A DNA stretch of 64,000 bases from Phycomyces nitens (Eukaryota; Mucoromycota; Mucoromycetes; Mucorales; Phycomycetaceae), in contig JAHRBC010000002.1 of the NCBI GenBank assembly GCA_022702545.1, positions 6,758,001-6,822,000 of the forward strand. The letters are read 5' to 3'. Shown one piece after another: positions 22,277 through 31,272 of the stretch (positions are counted from its first letter, which is position 1; each line of letters opens with the position of its first letter). Below the pieces are notes generated by a model. The model had not been told where the DNA came from and did not search any database. It saw only the letters and a list, made by a program, of their open reading frames with translations. Made by a program: the position numbers and the translations under genes.

Positions 22277-24124
22277 TTAGTAACTATAGTTGAACCCATT
22301 GTAAGATTTAGAGTATTTAACATAAAGCCATGCTACATAACCAAGATTTATCTTTGTATATCCAAAAACACAATTGTTGTTCCAACTCACGTACGGCTTT
22401 CTTTTCTTTGCATCACGAGCTCTCTTGAAAGTGATTTTTTTGTTTTCTTCATAGTTTGAGACGAACTTCTGGACACGGGAGCCTTTAGATTTTGAGATAG
22501 TACATGTATTATTAAGCTCATCGGTGTAAAACCACTCATAACAAGCTTTGACAGGTGGACCACCAACGACAACCGGCAAGACATTTGGATCATAGTCTTG
22601 TTTTGGAGTAATATCGTCAATTGGTCGAGTAATAAGAGTAATATTTAAATTTTCTGGAGATTTTTCGTTGTCTTGTATAATAAATTGTGTATCTAATATA
22701 TCCAGGCTCTCTAAGCGGGTGTAGGTCATATCAATAAACTGGAACCCAGGTGCCGTAAAATTGCCATATACTGATGTATGGCTCAAACTCAACACCTCCA
22801 AACTTCTGCAGTGAAATGACAGAAACCGGAGAACATCTGATGTAATATCTGATTCGCGTACTCTGAACGACTGGAGCCCAAATCTGTTTGAATTGTAGAG
22901 TTTGTCTTTAGTTGTGATATCACTATTGACCAGTTTAATTGTTCTTAAGCGAGGTGCTGCGCATAAAAGGGTATCGATTTCAACAGACGTGGGAGGGAAA
23001 ATATTCAGCTCAACTAGATTGTTAAGGCTGTACTTTATCTCTGTAAAGTCGATTATGGTTGAATGTGCATCTGAAAAATCCAGATGAAATGATTCGATGG
23101 TGCTTGATAATCCTGCAAGACAAATTTCCGTGATATGTTTGGGAATTTCACAAGGGTTATCAGGAATAGTGGTACCGTATGATATGTCAATGTCAACCAA
23201 TACGTGCTTTAACGGCATATTGCGAAAATGGATTATATCCCATAAAAGTAGATGATCTTTCCCGGTCCAACTGCGATAGTTAACATTTAACTTTGTTAGG
23301 TGTTGAAATGGCAGAGGCACTTGTTGGAATAATGATATGGTAGCGCTCCGTTTTGTATTAACGTCCGGTAGAATATTTGATGTAGAGAAACTCATTGTGT
23401 GTAGATTCGGGTATTTGCGTGCAAAATAACATAGCCATCGATGGTCTGCATTTTCAGAAGTTATGTCCAGATTTCTCATTTTTGTGGATGGTGATACTCT
23501 TATTATACGTTCAATGTCTGTTTCGGATAGAGTCAATAGATTCGAATATAATACTAAGTATCCAATGTGTTTTAAATGTGAATGGATTGTTTCAAAGTCA
23601 TCTAATGAAAATGATGCTGGTGCTTTATGCCTGTGTCTATTAAAGATCTCCAGTCGTCTTAAGAGGGGTAAACACAGAACCATTTTAACAAGCTTATTCT
23701 TGACGTCAGGCACACGTGTCTGGTCAAATCCAATACGAATTTCTGACAATGACCGCCAGATGTTCCAGTCGGTAGTAACTCCAAAGTTGTCTGGACTTAT
23801 GGAATCTTGGTCCAAGTAAAGATACCTTAAATTTGGAAAGGTTTGTTGCAGTAGGTAGAGTTCTTCGTCTGTTGCTACGGTAAACTCGTCTAATTCCAAA
23901 TTTCGTACGAGTAATCGAGTTTTTAAGCAAGGTGGTTGATTATCTTGGGGAGGATTAACAAGGTCGTTTAATAAGTGTCGGTTTATCACTAGATCAGAGT
24001 ATAGGGAATCCTGAAAGACGCTATTCCATGATTTACAAACTAGAGAGCAAGCTTTTTTGTCCTTGAAAGAAAGAAATTCCGTGAATTGTTCTATGATTTC
24101 TCGAGGAAAGTCGGATAATAACAT
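22277..24124 (-). CDS. F-box protein, paralog A (615 aa)
   Basis: Single-exon gene. Residues 1-45 form an F-box (LLSDFPREIIEQFTEFLSFK, then SLVCKSWNSVFQDSLYSD), the Skp1-binding module of SCF ubiquitin ligases. The rest has irregular leucine-rich segments (LRRLEIFN, LRTIKLVNSDI, LEVLSLSHTSV), suggesting an LRR-like substrate-binding surface. Three blocks are kept in all paralogs of this window: LRFLSFHCRSL, FIDMTYTRL and PKQDYDPNVLPVVVGGPPVK. The start was chosen because the same ATG and leader occur in all six copies. It has no introns, unlike the genes at 1-20 kb. The target protein is unknown. Paralogs B, C and E resemble it most. Confidence 0.85.
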   Translation of the reverse strand: MLLSDFPREIIEQFTEFLSFKDKKACSLVCKSWNSVFQDSLYSDLVINRHLLNDLVNPPQDNQPPCLKTRLLVRNLELDEFTVATDEELYLLQQTFPNLRYLYLDQDSISPDNFGVTTDWNIWRSLSEIRIGFDQTRVPDVKNKLVKMVLCLPLLRRLEIFNRHRHKAPASFSLDDFETIHSHLKHIGYLVLYSNLLTLSETDIERIIRVSPSTKMRNLDITSENADHRWLCYFARKYPNLHTMSFSTSNILPDVNTKRSATISLFQQVPLPFQHLTKLNVNYRSWTGKDHLLLWDIIHFRNMPLKHVLVDIDISYGTTIPDNPCEIPKHITEICLAGLSSTIESFHLDFSDAHSTIIDFTEIKYSLNNLVELNIFPPTSVEIDTLLCAAPRLRTIKLVNSDITTKDKLYNSNRFGLQSFRVRESDITSDVLRFLSFHCRSLEVLSLSHTSVYGNFTAPGFQFIDMTYTRLESLDILDTQFIIQDNEKSPENLNITLITRPIDDITPKQDYDPNVLPVVVGGPPVKACYEWFYTDELNNTCTISKSKGSRVQKFVSNYEENKKITFKRARDAKKRKPYVSWNNNCVFGYTKINLGYVAWLYVKYSKSYNGFNYSY

Positions 24125-24133
24125 AATAAAATA

Positions 24134-24260
24134 GATATTTGGAATATAGAAATATTGGAAAGAAAGGCTTTGAGGATGTTTTTTTTTTGATTGTTTAAAT
24201 AGCTTTTTTTACAAACTTTGATGTGAGAAAAAGCAAAGGAGGCGCAGATTATTGTAGGAC
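24134..24260 (-). promoter_or_regulatory. Conserved upstream region of F-box paralog A
   Basis: A leader (coding strand CTTTCCAATATTTCTATATT) lies within 50 bases of the ATG, and GTCCTACAAT lies about 130 bases upstream. Both recur before the other five F-box paralogs. Confidence 0.5.
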
Positions 24261-25502
24261 AAGAGCGCAATTTGCAAAACGTGAAACTTGGAAATAAACT
24301 AGCTTGGCACCCCCTGAACCTCTTTCTTTGGATGAGCACGAATTCCTGTGTTCAACATGTGAAGGTTTGCTCTTTTGATTAGAATCTATTTACTATGTCT
24401 TTAGATTATTAGCAGCAGAAAGATATCTGTAAATTGTCTCCATTTCTTGGTACAGCTATATATTTAATGGTTTGGCTCACTCTCGGACTTTATTGATATT
24501 TGTCCTAGCTATTGAGTTTATGTTTTAATATAACTATTGATCTATGGAGGTGATGCGGTGATTAGTTAAGCTCAAATGTCAAAGTATGGATAAACGCATG
24601 GTCAAGTTAAATTATTTAAAAATACGTTGATTTGTAGATTGTTATATTGCTCGATGATTAGACTTGAATATAATTATTGTTAATACAGGGTTACTAGAAA
24701 ATATTGTGTTATTGCGAGCTTGAACATAAAGTATAAAAGGTATCTCTTTACATTGATTTTATCTGTAATGTATACAAGCAATCGATCTAGCAATCTAACA
24801 TCATAAAGTATATCGTGTGTAGACTATATAATAAAAGCAAACTATTTATTCAATATGAGATATGCTCACATTAATAATTTCTAAAATAGTGATATATTAA
24901 TCATAATAAAAACAGCAGATATCCACTCTTTTGGCAGAGTCTCTCTCAACAGCTTTAGCGTTTTATGTTTGGTTTACATTGAACGCATATCATCATCCAA
25001 TATATTTCATGTTTTCTGCATTAAACTTGAAGTTTTTGTGTTTTTGATATGATATAAAGGGGTCGACATAGAAATAAAGTGAGACTCTGACGTGTGGTTT
25101 CTAATGAGAATTTGTGTGCAGGTTCGAATATAATAATACCAGAATATGATTATGTGCTTATTAGACTTCGTATTTCTTTTCTATTTATTATAGGTAAGCC
25201 ATATTTTGTTTTTCCTGAATACCCCGGTTCTTTTCCGAGAGAACATCTTTACTACTGTGGTGTGTATACCACACTTGCAAATATTGATATTCTTGACGAT
25301 GTCACATTGCTTGATGCCATTTAAGATGATCCATTCACAATTATGCCGCGGCTAACATGTTTAGTTTTTTTATTTTTAAAAAAAGGAGAACTTTGGAAAC
25401 AATACAGCGTTTTTGCTTTGTGTATTTGAAAGAAAAAGGCAAACTTCAAGTTTAAAAAAACTAATGGGCTCTAGAACGTTTATTTTTCTTTTAGCAATTA
25501 GG
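24261..25502. other. Tandem-duplicated spacer, copy 1
   Basis: The spacer between F-box paralogs A and B closely matches the one between B and C at about 32,780-33,960; for example, the stretch around AGCAGATATCCACTCTTTTG recurs in both. A matching 76-codon frame starting with GTG occurs in both copies (25,094 and 33,614), but its substitutions are mostly amino-acid changing, so it is treated as a relic and not a gene. Confidence 0.6.
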
Positions 25503-25949
25503 TTAATACCCACTGTAATCTAAAGAGTACATGATCTCAAAATCAGCTACATAACCAAGTTTTATCTTTGTATATCCAAAAACACAATTGTTGTTCCAAC
25601 TCTTATACGGCTTTCTTTTCTTTGCATCAAGAGCTCTCTTGAAAGTGATTTTTTTGTTTTCCTCGTAGTTTGAGACAAATTTCTGGACACGGGAGCCTTT
25701 AGCTGGCGATATATCACACATAGTATTAGACCCTTCTGTGTGAAACCACTCATAACAAGCTTTGACAGGTGGACCACCAACAACAACCGGAAGAACATTT
25801 GGATCGTAATCTTGCTTTGGAGTAATATCTTCAATTGGTCGAGTAATAAGAGTTATACTCAAGTTTTTGCGAGACCTCTTGCTTTCTTGTATAACAAAGA
25901 CTGTGTTTTCTAGATATAGTTTCTTTAAGCGGGTATAGGTCATATCAAT

Positions 25950-25954
<5 letters not shown>
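25503..25954 (-). pseudogene. F-box paralog B, 3' fragment split off by a LINE
   Basis: Encodes the last 150 or so residues of an F-box paralog, from FIDMTYTRLKK through PKQDYDPNVLPVVVGGPPVK to the normal stop. The 5' part of the same gene lies at 31,259-32,656. The two parts are separated by a LINE whose 14-bp target duplication (CATATCAATAAACT on the plus strand) falls exactly at the FIDM codons. Counting one copy of the duplication, the parts add up to 612 codons in one frame, so the gene was probably intact when the element inserted. Confidence 0.85.
25941..25954. repeat. Target-site duplication of LINE copy 1, left
   Basis: CATATCAATAAACT, identical to 31,259-31,272. The last T may belong to the tail run. 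Confidence 0.85.
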
Positions 25955-25988
<34 letters not shown>

Positions 25989-26142
25989 TATTATATTGTT
26001 CTGCCGTCACGCAAGGCGTGCGGCTTCTAGATTGCCATTAATTGGACTTGGAGGAAAGGAATAATATAAAAGGACAATATAGGTGATAAAAAAGTAAGGA
26101 AAATAAGTAAAAGAAAGGAAAGAAAGAAAGAAAAAAAACTCC

Positions 26143-29028
26143 TTAAGCTAGTATAGCTCGCTGTCTCTCTATAGTACTGGAGGCCTTTGTAGCCACTACT
26201 CCAGGAAGAAAAGGCTGATTATCAAAGACAAACTTCCAATGGGCATTCCAAATTGCCTTGGCTGTTATAACCACCAGCAAAATCTGAGTATCCCGAGTGG
26301 GAGAAGCAGAGGGGAGTTGACAGGATGTCAGCATCTGCCGAACATCATCCAGGGTCCAGCTCCGGCAGAAACGAGAGAGGACTACGTTCCACACCGGGCG
26401 TTTCTTAGGACAGAAGAAGAGGAAATGGTCTTGGTCTTCGGTGTCGGTGGAGCACACCAAGCACATGGGGTCAGAGACGGTGTGAGGCATGATGTTGTGG
26501 ATGGCCAGTCGGGTAGGAATCCGCTTCCATATCACTTTCCACCACAAAGTGCGACAATGGTGTGGAATAACCAGGGACCAAAAACGACGCCAACGGACAG
26601 GAGGGAGAAGTGGCGGAGGTGGGGACGGACGAAGATGCCGGCGCAGTGATCCTGTGGATGCTTTGCCCAAAGGGCGTTTGTCTAAAAGGACCACGGAGAG
26701 AAGAGAAGAGAGACCAGGCGGAGGAGGTGAGGTGGGAGACGGGAGTTGAAGACACGGAAGAAACCAAGGACAATAGACCATTCTACCAGCATCGATCTTG
26801 CTGAAGAATTGGCCAATACGGTTCCGTGCTCTTGGGCGATCGCCACGAAGTCGTGGACAGAGACGTCCATCATCATCTACCAGAAAGGCATCCGAGACAA
26901 GAAGTGACTTGAGATTCATTTCCGGAGAAACGAATGGCGGGACAAAAGTCCAAACAGAAGCCAGGGGGAACTCAAGAACCACCAAAGGTGCTACACTGAG
27001 TGTGGGAGGAAGAGCATTGGGAAGTAGACGAGAGCAGGCACGGTGAATTGGCAGTAGGGAACTGGGGCAACTCACAGTACTACAGGGAAACAGCAGAGCT
27101 ATACTAGCAGAAGGAGAACGAAAGTGAAGAGGAAGTAAAAATTCTAAATAAGGTAATAAAAAGGAAGAAGATCGAGAAAACGATCGAGAACGCAAAATGG
27201 GAAGAATCCATCGCAGTTGGAGAGCACGCTGTTGGTGATCAGGATCCAAAAGACCCAAACCCCCAGACTTGCGTGGTAGGCAAAGAAGAGGCCAACCAGG
27301 GCTGCCAAAACCAAGGTGGAGAAAAGAACGAACATGCTTGCGTATAGCAGCGAAGAAAGAGAGAGGGGCAGGGGTCACATAGAGGACATGCCATATGGAG
27401 CTCAAGAGAAGAGAGTTGGCAACAATACTCTTACCGCGCACTGACAAGCCTCTTGCAGAGAGCATAGTGCAGTGGCGTTCGAGTTTGGCAAGGAGGGCAG
27501 CACGGAAAGATTCTAGTTGGGCAGGGTGAGAGCTAAGTGGGAAACCCAGATAACGGATGGCATTAGCCTCATGGCAATCATGGCGGGTGGTAATATTGGC
27601 AGCATCCAGAACAGGACCCCAATCGGGATGGAAATGCCCAGAGAGAGCAACAGCAACTGTCTTGTTCAGATTGACCTTTGCATTCGAGGCCAGCCCGAAA
27701 GTGCGCAGAATTGACAAGACGGTGCTCATCTCAGAGGGAGAGGACAAGAACAACAGAAGATCATCAGCGTAAGCCAGAAGCTTCAGAGGTGGCGGAGAAA
27801 GAGGCGGTGTAGAGGAGGAGAGGTGGGAGGGAACCAAGAAGCGGAATCCACAAAGGGACGGAGAGGCAAGGAGGGAACGAAGGAGAGGCTCAAAGGCAAT
27901 GTTGAACAAAAGTGGCGAGAGCGGGTCACCCTGTTGAAGCCCACGACCTTGCTCAAAGGAGGACGAGATATGGCCATTGACATTGACATGGATCTGAGTC
28001 AAGAAGAAGAGGGCGCAAACAGAGTCAATGAACATGGTAGGTAAACCTAACCGTGACATGACCAGACGAAGGTAAGTGGGATGGACCCGATCGTAAGCTT
28101 TCTCTTGGTCCAGAAGGAGACCGACTCCAGGATCCTTGGTGAGTTGGGCATGGGACATAGCCAGCCGAGTCAAAAGTCCATTGTCCACAATGAAGCGGTC
28201 AGCCATGAAGCCCGTTTGGAATGGGGTGATCAGAGGGCCTATGCAACATCTTAGACGGGATGTGAGCATCTTGGTGAAGAGTTTAGCGTCGCAGTTGATG
28301 AGGGAGATTGGGCGCCAGTTCCGAAGAGAAGTCAGGTCACCAGCCTTGGGAAGCAAGACCAAAACTGTTTCCAGCCACGAAGGGGGGAAAACACCACAGA
28401 GGGCATCCTGATACACCTCAACAGCAAGGGACTGGATGGTGGGGTGAGCAAGTAAGCGCGACCACAAAGGGTACGGCAGGCCATCCATGCCAGGGCTGGA
28501 GTTGTTCGGGGTAGTCTTAAGCACAGACTTGAGTTCGTCCAGCGTCACTTTAAAGGTCAAAGGAGCGGAGTCTTCGGAAGAAAGGCTTGTAGAAGGAGGG
28601 ATGTGGTCGATGAGGGAGTGAGCGGCCGAGAGGTCAATGGCTTCTTGAGAGTATAGGGACTGGTAAAATGAGCGTGTGTGGCCAAGCAGGTCTGCTGGCG
28701 AGGTGAAGGTGGTGGAGGTGTCGGGGTCAACGAGAGTGGTGATGGACTTGGCAGCAGAGCGTTGCTTGAGTACTCGGAAGAAATATTTGGACGATGTCTC
28801 GCCTTCTTCACACCACTTGGCACCAGATCGGGCTGCTAGGGTGGAGGCACGAGTTAGCTGAATCGAGGCCAGCTCAGATTCGACGGAGGAGAGTTGAGGT
28901 GAGGATGAAGATCCTGAGAGCTCATTGCGGAGGCGGTGGAGGCGACGCTCTTGGGAACGGAGGCGACGTTGGACTTTTTGCCATAAGTGAGCGATAATTG
29001 CTTGACAGCCTGCTTGAGACAATCCCAA
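26143..29028 (-). CDS. LINE ORF2, reverse transcriptase part
   Basis: Frame of 961 codons carrying the reverse transcriptase. Visible motifs are WRPISLINCDAKLFTKMLTS, FQTGFMADRFIVDNGLLTRL, LLLDQEKAYDRVHP (first catalytic Asp region), GLQQGDPLSPLLFNIAFEPL and LLAYADDLLLF (catalytic YADD). The C-terminus has a C-x2-C-x8-H-x4-C finger (CLVCSTDTEDQDHFLFFC), usual in APE-type LINEs. There is no RNase H domain that I can recognise. The frame overlaps the endonuclease frame by about 175 bases and is -1 relative to it; the true polyprotein crosses at the A run near 28,975. The ATG at 29,028 is therefore not the biological start. Confidence 0.88.
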   Translation of the reverse strand: MGLSQAGCQAIIAHLWQKVQRRLRSQERRLHRLRNELSGSSSSPQLSSVESELASIQLTRASTLAARSGAKWCEEGETSSKYFFRVLKQRSAAKSITTLVDPDTSTTFTSPADLLGHTRSFYQSLYSQEAIDLSAAHSLIDHIPPSTSLSSEDSAPLTFKVTLDELKSVLKTTPNNSSPGMDGLPYPLWSRLLAHPTIQSLAVEVYQDALCGVFPPSWLETVLVLLPKAGDLTSLRNWRPISLINCDAKLFTKMLTSRLRCCIGPLITPFQTGFMADRFIVDNGLLTRLAMSHAQLTKDPGVGLLLDQEKAYDRVHPTYLRLVMSRLGLPTMFIDSVCALFFLTQIHVNVNGHISSSFEQGRGLQQGDPLSPLLFNIAFEPLLRSLLASPSLCGFRFLVPSHLSSSTPPLSPPPLKLLAYADDLLLFLSSPSEMSTVLSILRTFGLASNAKVNLNKTVAVALSGHFHPDWGPVLDAANITTRHDCHEANAIRYLGFPLSSHPAQLESFRAALLAKLERHCTMLSARGLSVRGKSIVANSLLLSSIWHVLYVTPAPLSFFAAIRKHVRSFLHLGFGSPGWPLLCLPRKSGGLGLLDPDHQQRALQLRWILPILRSRSFSRSSSFLLPYLEFLLPLHFRSPSASIALLFPCSTVSCPSSLLPIHRACSRLLPNALPPTLSVAPLVVLEFPLASVWTFVPPFVSPEMNLKSLLVSDAFLVDDDGRLCPRLRGDRPRARNRIGQFFSKIDAGRMVYCPWFLPCLQLPSPTSPPPPGLSSLLSVVLLDKRPLGKASTGSLRRHLRPSPPPPLLPPVRWRRFWSLVIPHHCRTLWWKVIWKRIPTRLAIHNIMPHTVSDPMCLVCSTDTEDQDHFLFFCPKKRPVWNVVLSRFCRSWTLDDVRQMLTSCQLPSASPTRDTQILLVVITAKAIWNAHWKFVFDNQPFLPGVVATKASSTIERQRAILA

Positions 29029-29858
29029 CGGATCCCAGGGGAAGCATCTTTGGGAAAAGATTGGCTTGCCTTATCCAAAAGATCAGTCAAGATAGTGTCA
29101 AATTCGTCGTGAAAAAGGTACTGGGTGTTGAAACGCCAGACCCCAGGTCCAGATGGGCGAGAGAGAGGAATGGAGACAGCGAGAAGACAGTGGTCAGTCC
29201 AAGAAGGATTGATGAAACTGACTTCGGGTGATTCGGTGGGGATGGAGGAAGGGCGGAAGAGGTAGTTGATACATGTACGGGTTCGGGAACTATGGAAGGT
29301 AGGGATAGGGGAAGAGGCGGAATTAGTGATAGCATCGATACAATTACCTTGGAGGTAGCCTTGCCAGTCTGCAGGATGGCTTCGACGTTGATGGAGATTG
29401 CAGTTAAAGTCGCCCAAGACAAAGGCAGGAAGTGAAGGGATGAGGGAAGGGAGAAGGGTGGCAAGAGAAGAAAAGAAAGTGCGCCGCTGGGCAGGGATAT
29501 TGGGAGCATAAAGAACAACAACAGCAAAAGGATCAATGCGTTGATCAGTATGTGTAACCTTTACAACTAGTGCACGGTCATCTGGTGACACGTACAATTG
29601 TTCAAGGTGGAGAAGGGGATCGAAAGATATAAGGCCACAGTGCGAAGTCCAAAGACTTGCCTGGGCTTGGAAGAGAAGGTGCATTGTGGAATGATGGGAA
29701 GGAAGGAGATGGGTCTCTTGTAGAGCAAGTAAGGAAAGTAAGGGAGAGAAGGAGCGGAGGTGACGGATAAAGAGACGTTTGGGGGATTGCGGATTAGTGA
29801 TGGTAGATAGGAGACCTCGAGCATTCAAGGTTCCTAAGCGGATAGACTGTACAGTCAT
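28854..29858 (-). CDS. LINE ORF2, AP-endonuclease part
   Basis: Starts at the ATG that directly follows the ORF1 stop. Encodes an exonuclease/endonuclease/phosphatase fold: LGTLNARGLL at the N-terminus, LLALQETHLL (catalytic Glu), VVVLYAPNIP, VLGDFNCNLH (catalytic Asp and Asn), and SWTDHCLLAVSI (catalytic Asp-His). This domain nicks target DNA to prime reverse transcription. After LTYGKK the frame turns into non-homologous sequence and stops at 28,854; the natural continuation VQRRLRSQERRLHRL is in the -1 frame. Confidence 0.88.
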   Translation of the reverse strand: MTVQSIRLGTLNARGLLSTITNPQSPKRLFIRHLRSFSPLLSLLALQETHLLPSHHSTMHLLFQAQASLWTSHCGLISFDPLLHLEQLYVSPDDRALVVKVTHTDQRIDPFAVVVLYAPNIPAQRRTFFSSLATLLPSLIPSLPAFVLGDFNCNLHQRRSHPADWQGYLQGNCIDAITNSASSPIPTFHSSRTRTCINYLFRPSSIPTESPEVSFINPSWTDHCLLAVSIPLSRPSGPGVWRFNTQYLFHDEFDTILTDLLDKASQSFPKDASPGIRWDCLKQAVKQLSLTYGKKSNVASVPKSVASTASAMSSQDLHPHLNSPPSNLSWPRFS

Positions 29859-31196
29859 TTATGAAGATGGTTGGCCAGACTGACCAGAGGGAGAGTCAAG
29901 TTCTTCCATAGGCGTATTGCCGTCAAGATCAGTGAAGGGCTTATTACCCTGGGCATGTGCCTGGACGGAGAGGTCAAGCAAGGACTGGCGGAATTCGTCA
30001 TCTGTGATGACGGGCCGGGAGACACCGTCCTCAGGAAGGGCAATGCCTCGAGCGGCAAACGAGTACTTGCTGGCAGAAGTACCTCGACCACTGGGATCAT
30101 ACATTGGGATGTCAATGTCATCACCAATGGGGGCAGGGGATCGATTGGATCCAGCCTTGGACCGAGTGGTCATCACCGACAAGGATCGGCGACGAATGGG
30201 CTTGGGAGCCGGAGAAATGGGAGCAGGAGGTGTAGTGTTCGTCGTCGATCTGACAACAACACTGGGAGGAGATGGGGGAGTGTTGGTAGCAGCCTGGAGA
30301 GCACGGAGAGCTTCTGCTTCAGCAATCTCCAACTGGATTTGCTCTTGCTGAAGACGCTCGGCCTCAATGGTGTCGGGATGGGCAGGACAGTCTCTGCTGA
30401 CCATCTCGTGGCCCAAGACACCACAACGCTTACAGCGGGGTGTACGAGAGGGACGCTTCGTACATGCACGCAGGAAGTGACCTTCCTCACGGCAATACCC
30501 GCACACGGGTGGAATATCCTTGGAACGCAGCTCCACTGCGCAGGAAATGGATCCTTCCAAATGAAGACGGCTGGGAAGGGGTTTGGGTGTGTCTAACCCA
30601 GATGTGTCCAGAAGGACGGTAGCTTCACCACGGAAAGTTCCACGGTGGGAGACGTAGGCACGCAATTGGACAACCTTTCCATACGACTGGAAAGCCTCTT
30701 CGATCGGTGCGAGAAGATCAGTTTTGGGATCGCAGGTACTGATGCGATACATGTTAACCTTCACAATATGACTATTGGAAGGCAAACTTGGAGAGGCGAC
30801 GATTCTGGTGCTCTGAAACACCAGGCCGTCGGAGATGGCTTTCACCCGAGTGGCAGGTTCGATGAAAAGGGCCTCTGCCAAAAGGTCCTTGGAACGAGTG
30901 TAACGCAAGGTCAACGAGGTCATCTGGCCAATATTGTCAGAGAGGACATCATCTACTGCGTTGGCAGGAACGAGTTTACCGAGATTGAACAAAACGCTCG
31001 ATGGATGGATGGTGCTGGCCCAAGCAGCAGATGCTGGATTCACGGAGAGACTCTGGTCAAAACCAGGTGCGGTGAAGATATGAAGAGACTTGTTCTTCGG
31101 ACGGGATGGTGTGCTCTGTGCACGGATCGCTGGTCGTTGTACCTGCCATGGGTTGACAGTACTGCCCTGTGAGTTCGATCCCTCAGGGGTACTCAT
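29859..31196 (-). CDS. LINE ORF1, nucleic-acid-binding protein (445 aa)
   Basis: ATG at 31,196 (MSTPEGSNSQG) to TAA at 29,859-29,861; the open frame reaches further upstream only through non-ATG codons. Two zinc knuckles are visible: CGYCREEGHFLRAC (C-x2-C-x4-H-x4-C) and CKRCGVLGHEMVSRDC (C-x2-C-x4-H-x5-C). A Gln/Glu-rich helix follows the knuckles. The N-terminal half has an RRM-like block (NSHIVKVNMYRI, EEAFQSYGKVVQLRAYVS). ORF1 proteins of LINEs bind the element RNA in ribonucleoprotein particles. The frame is intact, unlike copy 2. Confidence 0.85.
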   Translation of the reverse strand: MSTPEGSNSQGSTVNPWQVQRPAIRAQSTPSRPKNKSLHIFTAPGFDQSLSVNPASAAWASTIHPSSVLFNLGKLVPANAVDDVLSDNIGQMTSLTLRYTRSKDLLAEALFIEPATRVKAISDGLVFQSTRIVASPSLPSNSHIVKVNMYRISTCDPKTDLLAPIEEAFQSYGKVVQLRAYVSHRGTFRGEATVLLDTSGLDTPKPLPSRLHLEGSISCAVELRSKDIPPVCGYCREEGHFLRACTKRPSRTPRCKRCGVLGHEMVSRDCPAHPDTIEAERLQQEQIQLEIAEAEALRALQAATNTPPSPPSVVVRSTTNTTPPAPISPAPKPIRRRSLSVMTTRSKAGSNRSPAPIGDDIDIPMYDPSGRGTSASKYSFAARGIALPEDGVSRPVITDDEFRQSLLDLSVQAHAQGNKPFTDLDGNTPMEELDSPSGQSGQPSS

Positions 31197-31258
31197 ACTA
31201 TTTCTTATTTTGGGGATTTGTGTCGGTAGAATATTTATCCGCACAAAACAATTCTTTG

Positions 31259-31272
31259 CATATCAATAAACT
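31259..31272. repeat. Target-site duplication of LINE copy 1, right
   Basis: CATATCAATAAACT, identical to 25,941-25,954; it lies inside the F-box paralog B coding sequence. Confidence 0.85.

Larger units (their letters stand above)
25955..31258 (-). mobile_element. LINE (non-LTR retrotransposon), copy 1, nearly complete
   Basis: About 5.3 kb on the minus strand, bounded by a 14-bp target duplication and ending in a long A tail (T run at 25,954-25,986 on the plus strand). It has ORF1 with two CCHC zinc knuckles, then an APE-type endonuclease, reverse transcriptase and C-terminal zinc-finger region in ORF2. The ORF1 stop and ORF2 start abut as TAAATG. ORF2 is broken by one frame change in a run of five A at 28,975-28,979. 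The 5' end near 31,258 matches the start of copy 2 (about 40,072). The short clear duplication and long tail point to a recent insertion. Confidence 0.9.

Noticed and set aside
25094..25324. A 76-codon plus-strand frame repeated at 33,614-33,844, possibly a conserved small gene
   Set aside because: It starts with GTG, not ATG, and about two thirds of the differences between the two copies change the amino acid. It looks like duplicated spacer DNA or an old exon relic and not a selected gene.
29871..30596. A 241-codon plus-strand frame opposite LINE ORF1
   Set aside because: Antisense shadow of a high-GC coding frame; the minus-strand ORF1 has zinc knuckles and a matching second copy.
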